Shown here: positions 18,019 through 26,882 of the stretch, in pieces | Position numbering within the stretch: position 1 is the first letter of the stretch | Layout of the letters: each line of letters opens with the position of its first letter | NCBI RefSeq assembly: GCF_016865425.1 | Contig: NZ_AP023355.1 | Coordinates: 124,001 to 188,000, forward strand | Length of the DNA stretch: 64,000 nucleotides | Origin: Actinocatenispora thailandica | GTDB lineage: Bacteria > Actinomycetota > Actinomycetes > Mycobacteriales > Micromonosporaceae | Direction of reading: 5' to 3' | Notes under the pieces: model-generated | Databases searched by the model: none | What the model was told of the DNA's origin: nothing | What the model saw: the letters and a program-made list of their open reading frames with translations, nothing else | Translations under genes and position numbers: made by a program

Positions 18019-18710
18019 GGGGTTTCTCCAACGATCACATCGGCCGGATAGTCGGTGGTCACCCCATCCGCTCCCCAGGATCTGGCCCGCTCGACCTCGA
18101 CCGTGGTCGGGGCCGGCCACACGCAATATTCCAGGCCGTGGCGGTGCGCGTGCTCGATGAGCTCGGGGCTGGTGCCCTTCCAACCGACTCCGAGCCACCC
18201 GACACCGAGCTCCATGGCCTGCTCGATGAGCTGGTCGGACCCCGAATCGGAAAGCAACGCGCACCGCAGATCGTCGAATTCGGCCAGTAGCGGTGTGAGG
18301 TGGCGGGCGTGGAAGCTCATCGGCTGGATTCGCTTGTGCAGGTCGGGTCGATCGGTCAGGATCCGCCCCAGTGCTGCCACTGCGGCATCGGCTTTGATCT
18401 CGGCCAGAATGGTGACGTCGATGGTATTGATCGCCTCGTACAGGGTCGGGATCCGTTCGCCGTCGCCCGCGTCCAGGCGTTGCAGCTCGGCCAGCGTCAT
18501 CTCCGCCACGGCGCCGTGCCCGTCGGTGGTCCGATCGACGGTGGCATCGTGCATCAGCACGATTTCGCCGTCCCGGCTGAGGCGGAGGTCGAGTTCGACC
18601 TCGTCGACACCATCGGCGACGGCCCGGCGATAGGAAGCGAGGGTGTTTTCCGGCATGTAGCCCATCGCGCCTCGGTGGCCGGTGATCCGAAAGGTTCGAA
18701 GGTTGGTCAC
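18015..18710 (-). CDS. Glycerophosphodiester phosphodiesterase (UgpQ-like)
   Basis: 231 residues, GDPD TIM-barrel. It releases an alcohol and glycerol 3-phosphate from glycerophosphodiesters. Catalytic and metal motifs are ITGHRGAMGYMPENTL (His, Arg, Glu, Asn near residues 12-22), VELDLRLSRDGEIVLMHD near 38-54, and ILAEIKA near 101. There is no signal peptide, so it acts in the cytoplasm on imported substrate. The GTG at 18710 overlaps the binding-protein stop (GTGA), and its own stop overlaps the HAD gene. Confidence 0.94.
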   Translation of the reverse strand: MTNLRTFRITGHRGAMGYMPENTLASYRRAVADGVDEVELDLRLSRDGEIVLMHDATVDRTTDGHGAVAEMTLAELQRLDAGDGERIPTLYEAINTIDVTILAEIKADAAVAALGRILTDRPDLHKRIQPMSFHARHLTPLLAEFDDLRCALLSDSGSDQLIEQAMELGVGWLGVGWKGTSPELIEHAHRHGLEYCVWPAPTTVEVERARSWGADGVTTDYPADVIVGETP

Positions 18711-20080
18711 CCAGCGCCACCGACAAGCTTGTCGTACATCGGCTTGATCTTCTTCTCACCGGCGGTGAGCTGTTTCGCCACGTCGTCCAGTACTCCCTGC
18801 GACGGTCGATTGTCGCCGTAGATCTTCTGCAGCCCGCCGTAGATGATCGGCGAGGCGTTCTGCACGTAGGCATCGACCTCGTCCAGCCGGCCGGCGTGCG
18901 CCAGCTGTGCCACCGCGACGCCGCGGTTCGGATCCTTCTGCATCGCTTTCTCGTAGTCCGGCTGGTTCACGGCGGCCTTGACGACGGGCAGGTACCCGGT
19001 ACCCAAGGACCAGGTGGCCGACGATTCCGGCGAGGACAGGAACTTGATGACTTCCCAGGCGGCCTGCTTGCGTTCCTTCGGTACGCCCTTGAAGATCGAG
19101 AATCCCGCGCCGCCGGTCGGGACACCGCGGGTCACCTGGGTCGGTAGTGGGCTGCAGCCGACCTCGAACTTCGCCGCCTCGTAGGTGCCGGCCAGCGCGC
19201 CGGTGGAGTTCATGTAGGTCCCGACCAGACCGTTGTTGAAGTTCGTCCCGTACTCGCTGGCCAGAATGGCCATCTTGTCCTGGAAGATCAGCTTGCGCAT
19301 GAACTCCGCGCACTCGACCGCGCCGTCCTTGTTCACCACGACGTCGAGCCCGTTGGAAATTCGGCCACCGAACTCCCAGACGCTCGCCTCGAATTCCCAG
19401 CTGTCGCCGCCGGACAGCTCCGTCGCCTTCACCGGCTTGCCGGCGGCCTTCTGCTTGGTCAGTACCGAACCCCAGTCCCGCAGCTCGCTCCAGGTCTTGG
19501 GGCCGCGGTCGGGCAGTCCGGCCTTGGCGAACAGATCCCTGTTGTAGTACATGATGGGAGTGCTGCGCGCGAACGAGATCCAGTACGGTTTGTTCTTGAT
19601 CACGCCGGCGCCGTAGAGGTTCGCGTAGAACGAGGAGCTGAACTTCTCGTCCGCGTAACCGCTGAGATCCTCCAGCGTCTCGTTCAGGAAGAAGATCTGC
19701 CAGGCCGTCTGGCCGAAGGCCATGATGTCCGGTACCGCCTTGCCGCGGAGCGCGGCGGTCACCTTGGCGGTCGCGTCGAAGTAGTTCCCCTGGTACTGGG
19801 CCTGTGCATAGATCTCGTTCTGCGAATCGTTGAACTTCGCGACCAAGCCGTCCAGTACCTTCCCGGCCGAAGCGTTCCACGAACTCCAGAGCACGACCTT
19901 GTGCTTGCGGTTGCTGTACTTCTTCGGAACCTTGACGTCGACCTGCGCGAAGCCGTTCCCGCCGCCATGCGAGCACCCTGCGAGGGCTGGCGCCACGACG
20001 GCACCGGCGCCGACGAGCCCGAGCAGTGACCGGCGGCTCAGGGCCGCGCCGGATATCGGCGCGAGTCTCTGTTCTGACAT
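18707..20080 (-). CDS. ABC transporter extracellular solute-binding lipoprotein (family 1, UgpB-like)
   Basis: 457 residues. A twin-Arg-like ALSRRSLLG motif near residue 15 precedes a hydrophobic stretch and the lipobox LAGC near 35. The mature region has the family-1 sugar-binding fold (VLWSSWNASAGK, DIMAFGQTAWQIFF, PIMYYNRDLF, SSATWS). A GGAAAGGA ribosome site lies about 10 bases before the ATG. It feeds the two permeases upstream in the operon. The adjoining phosphodiesterase suggests glycerophosphodiesters or glycerol 3-phosphate as ligand. No ATPase is encoded in the operon; a shared MsiK-type ATPase is likely. Confidence 0.92.
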   Translation of the reverse strand: MSEQRLAPISGAALSRRSLLGLVGAGAVVAPALAGCSHGGGNGFAQVDVKVPKKYSNRKHKVVLWSSWNASAGKVLDGLVAKFNDSQNEIYAQAQYQGNYFDATAKVTAALRGKAVPDIMAFGQTAWQIFFLNETLEDLSGYADEKFSSSFYANLYGAGVIKNKPYWISFARSTPIMYYNRDLFAKAGLPDRGPKTWSELRDWGSVLTKQKAAGKPVKATELSGGDSWEFEASVWEFGGRISNGLDVVVNKDGAVECAEFMRKLIFQDKMAILASEYGTNFNNGLVGTYMNSTGALAGTYEAAKFEVGCSPLPTQVTRGVPTGGAGFSIFKGVPKERKQAAWEVIKFLSSPESSATWSLGTGYLPVVKAAVNQPDYEKAMQKDPNRGVAVAQLAHAGRLDEVDAYVQNASPIIYGGLQKIYGDNRPSQGVLDDVAKQLTAGEKKIKPMYDKLVGGAG

Positions 20081-20118
20081 CTGGTGGAAGTCCTTTCCGT
20101 GGTGACGGCGCGCGGGCA

Positions 20119-20979
20119 TCAGCCCTTGATTGCGCCGCCGGAGAAGCCCGCGACGATGTATCGCTGGGCGAGGAGGAAGACGACCAACATCGGCGCGGCG
20201 ACCATGACGGTGCCGGCCATGATGGCGCCCCAGTCGTTGTAGCCCTCCTGCGACTTCAGGTAGAGCAGTCCGATCGGCAGGGTGCGCATTTCGGTGGTCG
20301 TCGTGATGATGAGCGGCCAGATGAAGTCGTTCCACACCTCGATGACGGAGATCAGGCTGACGGTGATCATCATCGGGCGCGACATCGGAACGACCATTCG
20401 CAGCAGGATCCGCAGGTGGCTCGCCCCGTCCACCCGGGCGGCCTCGAACACCTCGCGCGGTAGCGCCATCATCTGCTGGCGCAGCAGGAACATGCCGAAT
20501 GCCGAGCCGGCGCCGGGGACGATCAGGCCCGCGTAGGTGTCCACCCAGCCGAGATCGGAGGCGGTCAGGTAGTTGGTGAGCAGGGTGATCGTGCCCGGCG
20601 TCATCAGGGTGCCGAGCAACAGCAGGAAGATGAACCGTTTGAACGGGAAGGGCAGGAACGTGAACGCGTAGGCCGAGCCTGTCGCCAACACCATCTTGAT
20701 CACCGTGCCGACGACGGTGACGATGATCGAGTTGACGAAGAAGGATCCGAACGGTGCGTCGTGCCAGGCGTTGGTGAAGTTCGACCAATGAAGCTGGCGG
20801 GGGATCCACTGCAACGGGAACTGGTAGATCTCGCCACTCGGTTTCACGGCCGAGCTGAACAGCCAGTACAGCGGCATGACGAACACGGCGGCGATCAGCA
20901 CCAACGCCGCGTACAGCAGGATCTTGCGCACCGCGGTCCGGCCCGCGGGATTCGGTCGGGTGGATGTTTCGGCCCTCAT
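20119..20979 (-). CDS. ABC sugar-type transporter permease (MalG/UgpE-like)
   Basis: 286 residues with six membrane segments. The EAA loop EVFEAARVDGASHLRILLRMVVPMS is near residue 190, where the ATPase docks. The ATG at 20979 overlaps the stop of the upstream permease gene by 4 bases. A conserved periplasmic VFVMPLYWLFSSAVKP segment follows the first helix. It forms the import channel with the companion permease for the substrate delivered by the lipoprotein. Confidence 0.93.
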   Translation of the reverse strand: MRAETSTRPNPAGRTAVRKILLYAALVLIAAVFVMPLYWLFSSAVKPSGEIYQFPLQWIPRQLHWSNFTNAWHDAPFGSFFVNSIIVTVVGTVIKMVLATGSAYAFTFLPFPFKRFIFLLLLGTLMTPGTITLLTNYLTASDLGWVDTYAGLIVPGAGSAFGMFLLRQQMMALPREVFEAARVDGASHLRILLRMVVPMSRPMMITVSLISVIEVWNDFIWPLIITTTTEMRTLPIGLLYLKSQEGYNDWGAIMAGTVMVAAPMLVVFLLAQRYIVAGFSGGAIKG

Positions 20980-22019
20980 TGGTAGGTCACTCTCCGCTCT
21001 CCGTACCGGGCCAACAGAATGGTGATCGTCAGGAGAACGACCAGCATGACCATTGCGGCGGCGGCGGCCAGTCCGGCATTCGAGGCCTGGAACGCCTGTT
21101 GATAGATGAACCAGCTCAGCGTGGTCGAGGACTGTCCCGGGCCGCCGCCGGTCATGACTGCCGTGACGTCGTACGCCTGGAACGCGCCGATGATCGATGT
21201 CACGACGAGGAAGTAGGTGACCGGGGACAGCAGGGGGAACGTCACGTGGCGGAACTGCTGCCAGCGGTTCGCGCCGTCCAGCGTGGCGGCCTCGAAAAGG
21301 TCGGTTGGCAGGTTCTGCATTCCGGCGACGTAGATGATCGCGCAGAACCCGATGCCCTTCCACAGGTAGACCATCACCAGCGCGTAGAGCGAATAGTGCG
21401 AGCTGGTCGTCCACTGCGGCGACGAGATTCCCAGCGGTTCGAGAAGGGCGCGCAGCAGCCCGAAACTCGGATCGAGCATGAACAGCCACAGCGCTGCGAT
21501 CGCCGCGCCCGAGACGATGTGTGGGGCGAAGCTGAGGGTTCGTACCAGTCCCCGACCGGCCAGCCGTTGGTTCAGGACCAGGGCCGTGGCAAGTCCGCCC
21601 ACGATGGCGCCCACCACGATGAGGACGACGAACTTCGCGGTGTTCAGCAGGACGTGGCCGAAGTCCGCACTGGTGAAGAGCTGGCGGTACTCATCGAGGC
21701 CGACCCAGCTCGGGGCCGGGGAGATCATGTCCCACGAGGTGAAGCTCAGATAGAGGTTGTAGATCACCGGCCAGTAGGAGAAGACCAGGATGAGCGCCAG
21801 GTTGGGGCCGGCCAGGGCGGCGAACAGCAGGTACTCCTTGCCGTGCCGACGCAGCGCGCGACGCAACCGCTGCCGCGGCGGGTTCGTCACGGGAGCCGGT
21901 GACCGGGTTGTGCGGTCGGCCAGGGCGCCGGTCATCGGCTGGCCAACCATGGTGGTCCGTTGCCGGCCCGCTCGAACATCGTTGCTCCTCGGTTCATGCA
22001 GCGCCTCGTTATCGCTCAT
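20976..22019 (-). CDS. ABC sugar-type transporter permease (MalF/UgpA-like)
   Basis: 347 residues with a ~55-residue polar, arginine-rich N-terminus and six membrane segments. The EAA motif (LFEAATLDGANRWQQFRHVTFPLL) is near residue 240. This is the first gene of the operon, divergent from the SorC-type regulator with 105 bases between starts. The ATG at 22019 is the longest option. Internal ATGs (MVGQP, MTGAL) could be the true start, since no ribosome site is clear. Confidence 0.92.
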   Translation of the reverse strand: MSDNEALHEPRSNDVRAGRQRTTMVGQPMTGALADRTTRSPAPVTNPPRQRLRRALRRHGKEYLLFAALAGPNLALILVFSYWPVIYNLYLSFTSWDMISPAPSWVGLDEYRQLFTSADFGHVLLNTAKFVVLIVVGAIVGGLATALVLNQRLAGRGLVRTLSFAPHIVSGAAIAALWLFMLDPSFGLLRALLEPLGISSPQWTTSSHYSLYALVMVYLWKGIGFCAIIYVAGMQNLPTDLFEAATLDGANRWQQFRHVTFPLLSPVTYFLVVTSIIGAFQAYDVTAVMTGGGPGQSSTTLSWFIYQQAFQASNAGLAAAAAMVMLVVLLTITILLARYGERRVTYQ

Positions 22020-22112
22020 CTGATCGGTTGGTCAGCGTCGAGTCCACCGATTAACACACACCTGCGCGATCGCGGGCAAGATGCGCGGCGCCTTGTTGTG
22101 GCAACCGCGCGC

Positions 22113-22118
22113 TAAAGT
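22113..22118 (+). promoter_or_regulatory. -10 element TAAAGT, probably leaderless start
   Basis: TAAAGT ends 6 bases before the ATG of the SorC-type regulator and no ribosome site is present, so transcription should begin at or next to the start codon. The same ten bases, GCGCTAAAGT, precede the proline dehydrogenase gene at equivalent spacing. Confidence 0.6.
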
Positions 22119-22124
22119 GCTCAG

Positions 22125-23117
22125 ATGAGCGAATCGAGGCACGGCCCGGATGCGCCCCGGGTGGATCGCCGACGACTGCGCGGCAAGCACAGCCAGGCGC
22201 TGCTCATGGCTCGGGTCGCGCGACGCGCCTACCTCGACCAACGCACCAAGGTGCAGATCGCCGAGGAGCTCGGCCTCTCCAGGTTCCAGGTCGGGCGGTT
22301 GCTGGAGCGGGCGCGAGAGACCGGATTGGTCCGCATCGAGATCGGGCTGCCGGACGACGTCGAGTTCGACCTGTCCGGGCAGTTGCAGGAGCGCTTCGGG
22401 CTGCGCTACTGCGCGGTGACCGAAGCGCCCGACGAGTCGCTCCAGGCGCTGCGCACCAGCGTCGGCCAGGCGGCCACCGCGCTGCTCGAAGAGGTCGTCA
22501 CCGACCGGGACGTGTTGGGCATCTCCTCGACCCGAGCCCTGATGGGACTGGCCGAACCGCCGTCCGGCTTCAGCAGGTGCCCCGTCGTGCAGATCACCGG
22601 CGCGGTGTCCCGGACGGATGCCTGGGACGTGATGGAGGCCGTGCGACGGTTCACCCGGGTCGGCGGCGGTCCCGCCTACCTGTACTACGCGCCGATGCTC
22701 TGCCCCGACAAATCGGACTCAGGCATCTACTCCAAGCAGCCCGACTTCGTTCGCTGCCAACGCCTGTTCGGGGAGCTGACGGTGTGCGCGCTCGGCATCG
22801 GCGCCTGGGGTGACGGGCTGTCGACGGTCCATGAGGCCGCCTCGGAACGCGATCGCGGGATCGCGGACGAGTCCGGAGCGGTCGCCGAGGTGGTCGGCTT
22901 GCTGCTCGACCAGGACGGCCGCCGACTGAACACCCCACTCGACGGCAGAATGATCGGCATCTCGGAGGCGCAGCTTCGATCCGTGCCGACTCGGATCGGC
23001 ATCGCGTTCGACGCCCGCAAGAGCGAAGCCGTGCGCGCCACGCTCGCGTCCGGCCTGATCAACGGCATCGTGATCGACCGCGGCCTGGCCGAGGCGATCC
23101 TCGTCGAGGAGGCCTGA
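22125..23117 (+). CDS. SorC/DeoR-type sugar-binding transcriptional regulator
   Basis: 330 residues. The N-terminal helix-turn-helix (KVQIAEELGLSRFQVGRLLERA, residues ~47-68) follows a basic lead. Residues ~85-330 form the SorC effector domain, which binds phosphorylated sugars or polyols (GISSTRAL, VQITGAV, CALGIGAWG). It is divergent from the ABC/GDPD operon and is its likely local regulator; by family, a phosphorylated intermediate would be the inducer. The start appears leaderless. Confidence 0.9.
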   Translation: MSESRHGPDAPRVDRRRLRGKHSQALLMARVARRAYLDQRTKVQIAEELGLSRFQVGRLLERARETGLVRIEIGLPDDVEFDLSGQLQERFGLRYCAVTEAPDESLQALRTSVGQAATALLEEVVTDRDVLGISSTRALMGLAEPPSGFSRCPVVQITGAVSRTDAWDVMEAVRRFTRVGGGPAYLYYAPMLCPDKSDSGIYSKQPDFVRCQRLFGELTVCALGIGAWGDGLSTVHEAASERDRGIADESGAVAEVVGLLLDQDGRRLNTPLDGRMIGISEAQLRSVPTRIGIAFDARKSEAVRATLASGLINGIVIDRGLAEAILVEEA

Positions 23118-23222
23118 CCCGGGCCCGGCGCACCGCGGCCGGGGCCCGCCGCCTGCGGGGGGCTTCGCGCCCACCCGCGCGGGCGCCTCCCGCCCCACCG
23201 GCCACCGTTGCCCCCGGGCCGG

Positions 23223-23990
23223 TCAGGGCCGGCCGGGCGCGGCCAGCAGCCGGTGGCGGTGCAGGTGACGGCCGGGGGTGCGCGAGCTGAGCTTGACGTC
23301 CCGGACGCGCAGCACCTTCGTCGGTGACATCCAGCCCTGCGACGGTTTGTGCAGCGCCCACCCGTCGCCGAGCGTCACCGCCGCGTGCTGCACCAGGCCA
23401 TCCTGGCTGCGCCACACCAGTACCGTGCCGAGGTCGTCGTCGCTGCCGCCGGGCCGGGTGCGGTCGGCCAGCCACGCCTCGAACGGCTCCCGCTGCATCC
23501 AGATCCGTTCCGCGCCGGCCACCCCGGCGGCCGCCAGCACCGCACCGAAGCAGTTCGGCCCGCTGTGCGCCGGGAACCGCCCGGCCAGCGCCCGCGCCCC
23601 CGGCAGGACGGCACCGGCCGCGCGCCAGGTCGCGGCGGCCACGTCGCGGTGGCGACTCGCCCGCCGGCCGAACTCCACGTACCGGACGACCCGGGCCTCG
23701 GTCCGGTCCTCGTCGCGGGACGGCCAGCGGTGCGCGGCGGGCTGCCCGGCCCGTACCGCCGGCGGCAGCAGCCTGGCCTCTCGCCTGGTCAGCCAGGCGA
23801 CCGCGGCGCCGGCCGGCTGGTAGAGCTCGAACGAGTCCCGCAGCTCGGGCGTGAGCCGTGCCGGCTCGTCGGCCAACCCCAGCGTGGCCGCGACCTCGGG
23901 CGGCACCAGGTACGGCTGGGCGTCCGGCATCAGCCAGCCACGCCAGCGGTGCCGCAGGTCGGCGTCCACGTCGATGCCCAGTACCCGCAT
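23223..23990 (-). CDS. Hypothetical cytoplasmic protein with NlpC/P60-like Cys-His segments
   Basis: 255 residues from the ATG at 23990 (MRVLGIDVDADLRH), no signal peptide. In the second half, GPNCFGAVLAAAGV (Cys near residue 146) is followed by DLGTVLVW and then QHAAVTLGDGWALHKPSQ (His near residue 204). The spacing and strand pattern resemble papain-fold NlpC/P60 or CHAP-type catalytic cores. A cysteine hydrolase or transferase is possible but unproven. It is alone between the SorC regulator and a divergent SGNH lipoprotein. Confidence 0.65.
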   Translation of the reverse strand: MRVLGIDVDADLRHRWRGWLMPDAQPYLVPPEVAATLGLADEPARLTPELRDSFELYQPAGAAVAWLTRREARLLPPAVRAGQPAAHRWPSRDEDRTEARVVRYVEFGRRASRHRDVAAATWRAAGAVLPGARALAGRFPAHSGPNCFGAVLAAAGVAGAERIWMQREPFEAWLADRTRPGGSDDDLGTVLVWRSQDGLVQHAAVTLGDGWALHKPSQGWMSPTKVLRVRDVKLSSRTPGRHLHRHRLLAAPGRP

Positions 23991-24204
23991 GCCCGCCGAC
24001 GCTACCGATGGGCGATTCCGGCGTCGATCGAGTTGCCCGGTCCGCGGCGTCAGCCGCCCCGGCGGTACCGGCGGGCCACCGGTACGAACGGGGGAACCCG
24101 TGCGGGTGGGTGACCCGGCGGCGTGGTGCGAGGTTCCGTACCGGGTGTGTCCGGATGCGGGTGAGGGCAGGCACAAACGTTCGCGATCACGGAGGGCTTC
24201 CCCC

Positions 24205-24210
24205 TACGTT
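24205..24210 (+). promoter_or_regulatory. -10 element TACGTT before a GTG start (possible leaderless gene)
   Basis: TACGTT ends 7 bases before the GTG at 24218. The only purine-rich ribosome-like stretch (GGAGGG near 24191) lies too far upstream to serve this start. A leaderless transcript would fit. Confidence 0.4.
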
Positions 24211-24217
24211 CGTTGCT

Positions 24218-24928
24218 GTGCGTAGCGATCGACAACGACTGATGCGAGGTACGGCAGTCGCGACCGGGGCCCTGGCCGTGGTCGTCGGATTGCTTGGAGC
24301 GTGTGGGAAGGGCGAGTCGCCGGACACCAAGGCGGCGGCGCACCCGACCACCCAGGCGACCAAGCAGTCCCAGAAGCCGTCACCGAGCGTGTCCCCCAGC
24401 AGTAAGAAGCCGACCCGAGCGCAGCAACCGGCGAGCCGCGACAAGAAGCGCGTCACCAACCCGAAGGTGACGATGATCGGCGACTCGATCACGGTGCGTT
24501 CCACGCCGTCGTTGCAGGCGGCGATGCCCGGGATCACCATCGACGGCCAGGTCGGCCGGCAGCTGACCACCGCGCCGGGGTTGGTGCAGGCGCACCTGCC
24601 CTCGATGGGACGCAACGACGTCCTGGTCATCGCCCTCGGTACCAACGGCAACGGCGGCCTGTCCGACTTCAACACCGCGATCAGCGAGGCCGGCAACCGC
24701 AAGATCGTGCTGGTCAACACCGACTGCGAACGGCCGTGGACGGCGTCGATGAACCAGGCGATCCAGCAGGCGGTCCGCAGCCACTCCAACGTGAGCCTGG
24801 CCGACTGGCACGCCACCATCGCCGGCAAGGAAGGCGCGCTGCTCGTCGACGGGGTCCACCCGGACGCCCAGGGCCAGCAGATGTTCGCCCAGACCGTGGC
24901 GAACGCGGTGCACAAGGCGGTCAACTGA
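24218..24928 (+). CDS. SGNH/GDSL-type hydrolase lipoprotein (OatA C-terminal-like)
   Basis: 236 residues. The signal sequence ends in the lipobox LLGAC near residue 28, followed by a Lys/Ser/Pro/Thr-rich linker to about residue 80. The SGNH domain then has block I MIGDSITVRS (nucleophile Ser near 90), block III VIALGTNGNGG (Gly and Asn), and block V VDGVHPDAQG (Asp and His near 215). It resembles the extracellular domain of acyltransferases that O-acetylate surface glycans but lacks their membrane domain, so it is a stand-alone cell-surface esterase or acyltransferase. Confidence 0.88.
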   Translation: MRSDRQRLMRGTAVATGALAVVVGLLGACGKGESPDTKAAAHPTTQATKQSQKPSPSVSPSSKKPTRAQQPASRDKKRVTNPKVTMIGDSITVRSTPSLQAAMPGITIDGQVGRQLTTAPGLVQAHLPSMGRNDVLVIALGTNGNGGLSDFNTAISEAGNRKIVLVNTDCERPWTASMNQAIQQAVRSHSNVSLADWHATIAGKEGALLVDGVHPDAQGQQMFAQTVANAVHKAVN

Positions 24929-24930
24929 CC

Positions 24931-24972
24931 GAGCCGGGCCGGCCGCCCGCGCGCAGCGCGCGGGGCCGGCTC
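24931..24972 (+). terminator. GC-rich hairpin after the SGNH lipoprotein gene
   Basis: Outer arms GAGCCGG (24931-24937) and CCGGCTC (24966-24972) flank an inner CCCGCGCGC/GCGCGCGGG pair. It starts two bases after the stop codon. There is no T-run; the call rests on position and stem strength. Confidence 0.5.
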
Positions 24973-25098
24973 GCCGCGGTCGCCCGCCGGAACCGACCGG
25001 CAGGTATCTTCGGCGCGTCATGACCTTGCGGGTTGGTGCCCGTGTCGGCCCACCGAGCCGGCCACCGACCCGCCTCACCACGCGAGCTGGGACGGCCG

Positions 25099-25329
25099 AT
25101 GGATCACCTGACGGAGCGGATGCGGTACCGGCTGCTCACCGGGCCGGACGACGACGACTTCTGCGCCCGGGTCAGCGCCGCCCTGGACGAGGGCTACGAG
25201 CTGTACGGGTCGCCGTCGATCACCGCCCGCGCGGACGGCCGGGTGGTGGCCGCGCAGGCCGTGGTGCTCCCGGCGTACGAGGCGGTGCGGATCCGCAAGA
25301 GCGCCGCCAGCGCCGACCCGGTGAGCTGA
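25099..25329 (+). CDS. DUF1737-containing small protein
   Basis: 76 residues from the ATG at 25099 (MDHLTERMRYRLLTGPDDD). The YRLLTGPDD...FCARVSAALDEGYELYGSPS pattern followed by a VVAAQAVVLP strand matches DUF1737, a small alpha/beta domain of unknown role. Longer in-frame starts add unconserved sequence. It stands alone, convergent with the PSP1 gene. Confidence 0.8.
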   Translation: MDHLTERMRYRLLTGPDDDDFCARVSAALDEGYELYGSPSITARADGRVVAAQAVVLPAYEAVRIRKSAASADPVS

Positions 25330-25378
25330 ACCGGGTCGGGCGGCACCCGGGCGCGGGGCCCGCTCCCGCTGGCGCGGG

Positions 25379-26230
25379 CTACTCGTACTGCTGCTCGTAG
25401 GCCTGGCGGGAGCCGCAGACGCTGGCCCGGCTGCACGAGCAGCGGCTGCCGTCGGCGTCCAGCCGGACGGTGACCGCGTCGCGCGGCACGCTGTGCCCGA
25501 CGACCCGGCCCGGCCCCTGCTCGGTGTCGACCCGGCTGCCGACCGCCGGCGCCGTCTCCTGGAACCGCTGGTACAGCGGGTGCTCGTACTTCAGGCAGCA
25601 CATCAGCCGGCCGCACGCGCCGGAGATCCGCAGCGGGTTGAGCGGCAGGTCCTGGTCCTTGGCCATCCGGATGGTCACCGGTTCGAAGTCGCGCAGGAAC
25701 GTGGCGCAGCACAGGTCGCGGCCGCAGGAGCCGATCCCGCCCTGGACCCGGGCCGAGTCGCGCGCGGACAGCTGCCGCAGCTCGACCCGGCAGCGCAGCG
25801 TCGCGCCCAGGTCGCGGACCAGCGACCGGAAGTCGACCCGGTGCGGCGCGGTGAAGTAGATGGTGGTGTGCGCGCCGTCCTCGACCGACCCGGTGCTCGG
25901 CTCCGGACCGGTCAGGTGGTCGACGGCGACCACCTTCATCGGCAGCTCGTGCTCCCGGATCAGCTTCTTCGCGGCGACCTTCGCCTCGGCCTTGCGTCGC
26001 CGGACCAGCGCGTCCCGGTCCAGGTCGGCCGCCCCGGCGGGGCCGGCGAGCCGCGGAAACCCGGCGGTGTCCTCGCTGACCCACTGCGGTGCCCACACGC
26101 ACTCGGCGACCTCGGTGCCGTCCTCGGTCGGGACCAGCACCTTGTCGCCGACCTGCGGCGTGAACTCGCCGGGGTCGAGGTAGTAGAGCCGGCCGTACCG
26201 GTTGAAGCTGACCGCGCAGAGCATGCCCAC
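25379..26230 (-). CDS. PSP1-domain (RicT/YaaT-like) protein
   Basis: 283 residues. The PSP1 core carries paired cysteine motifs CGRDLCC (near residue 170) and CGRLMCC (near 207), plus a C-terminal CSCSRASVC cluster. In Bacillus RicT, such cysteines help a protein complex bind an iron-sulfur cluster that supports RNase Y-dependent RNA processing. Actinobacterial homologues are conserved but little studied. The start is the GTG at 26230 or the ATG at 26224 (MLCAVSFNRYG). Confidence 0.9.
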   Translation of the reverse strand: MGMLCAVSFNRYGRLYYLDPGEFTPQVGDKVLVPTEDGTEVAECVWAPQWVSEDTAGFPRLAGPAGAADLDRDALVRRRKAEAKVAAKKLIREHELPMKVVAVDHLTGPEPSTGSVEDGAHTTIYFTAPHRVDFRSLVRDLGATLRCRVELRQLSARDSARVQGGIGSCGRDLCCATFLRDFEPVTIRMAKDQDLPLNPLRISGACGRLMCCLKYEHPLYQRFQETAPAVGSRVDTEQGPGRVVGHSVPRDAVTVRLDADGSRCSCSRASVCGSRQAYEQQYE

Positions 26231-26513
26231 GCGAGCACCCTACGACGCCGGGTCGCTGCCGCGGGGCATCCGATCGGGTACTCCGTACGGGTGAACGCGC
26301 GTCACCGGCGCGCCGCCGGAAAGTTACCCGTAACGTCGGTGGAAGGATGTTTTCGCCGAAGAGGCCGGAGTTCGTACCACGGGTTCGTACCAGGCCCACA
26401 GGGGGTGCAGGTAGGCCGGGCCGCCCGAGCGGCGCACGATTCGGGTGAGCCCGGCCTTCCGCTTGTCGCCGGCCGGGACCGGGCCGCGGTGCGGCGCCGC
26501 ACCGCTGGCGGGA

Positions 26514-26882
26514 CTACCCGCGGCCGCCGAACGGGTCGGCGCCGAACTCCTGCTCGGCCAGCTTCTGCCGGGCCCAGTCGGCCGCGGTACGCGCCTGCTG
26601 GCAGGCGCCCAGGACGGTCCGGGACAGGTCCCGTGCGGTGAGGGTGCGCAGCGCCGCGTCCGCGATCCGCACGTCGTGGAACGCGCCGTCGGCGCCGACC
26701 ACGACCTCCACCAGCCCGTCGCCGGAGCGGATCGTCACGTCGGCGTGCGCGACCCGGTCGGCGAGTTCGGTCCGGCGCCGTTCCAGCCGCCGGTAGTGCG
26801 CCACCGCCTCCTCGATCCACGCCTCGTCGATCTCGCGTGGCGGTGCCGTCGTCGCGGGCTCGTGGTCAGTCGTGGCCGGCAT
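26514..26882 (-). CDS. YbaB/EbfC-family nucleoid-associated-like protein
   Basis: 122 residues from the ATG at 26882. A helical N-terminal segment (IEEAVAHYRRLERRRTELADRV) leads into the YbaB beta sheet (VTIRSGDGLVEVVVGADGAFHDVRI) and a C-terminal helix ending DPFGGRG. The start overlaps the preceding gene by 17 bases. In actinomycetes such YbaB-like proteins are often encoded beside WXG100/type VII-like genes rather than dnaX/recR, as here. Confidence 0.8.
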   Translation of the reverse strand: MPATTDHEPATTAPPREIDEAWIEEAVAHYRRLERRRTELADRVAHADVTIRSGDGLVEVVVGADGAFHDVRIADAALRTLTARDLSRTVLGACQQARTAADWARQKLAEQEFGADPFGGRG

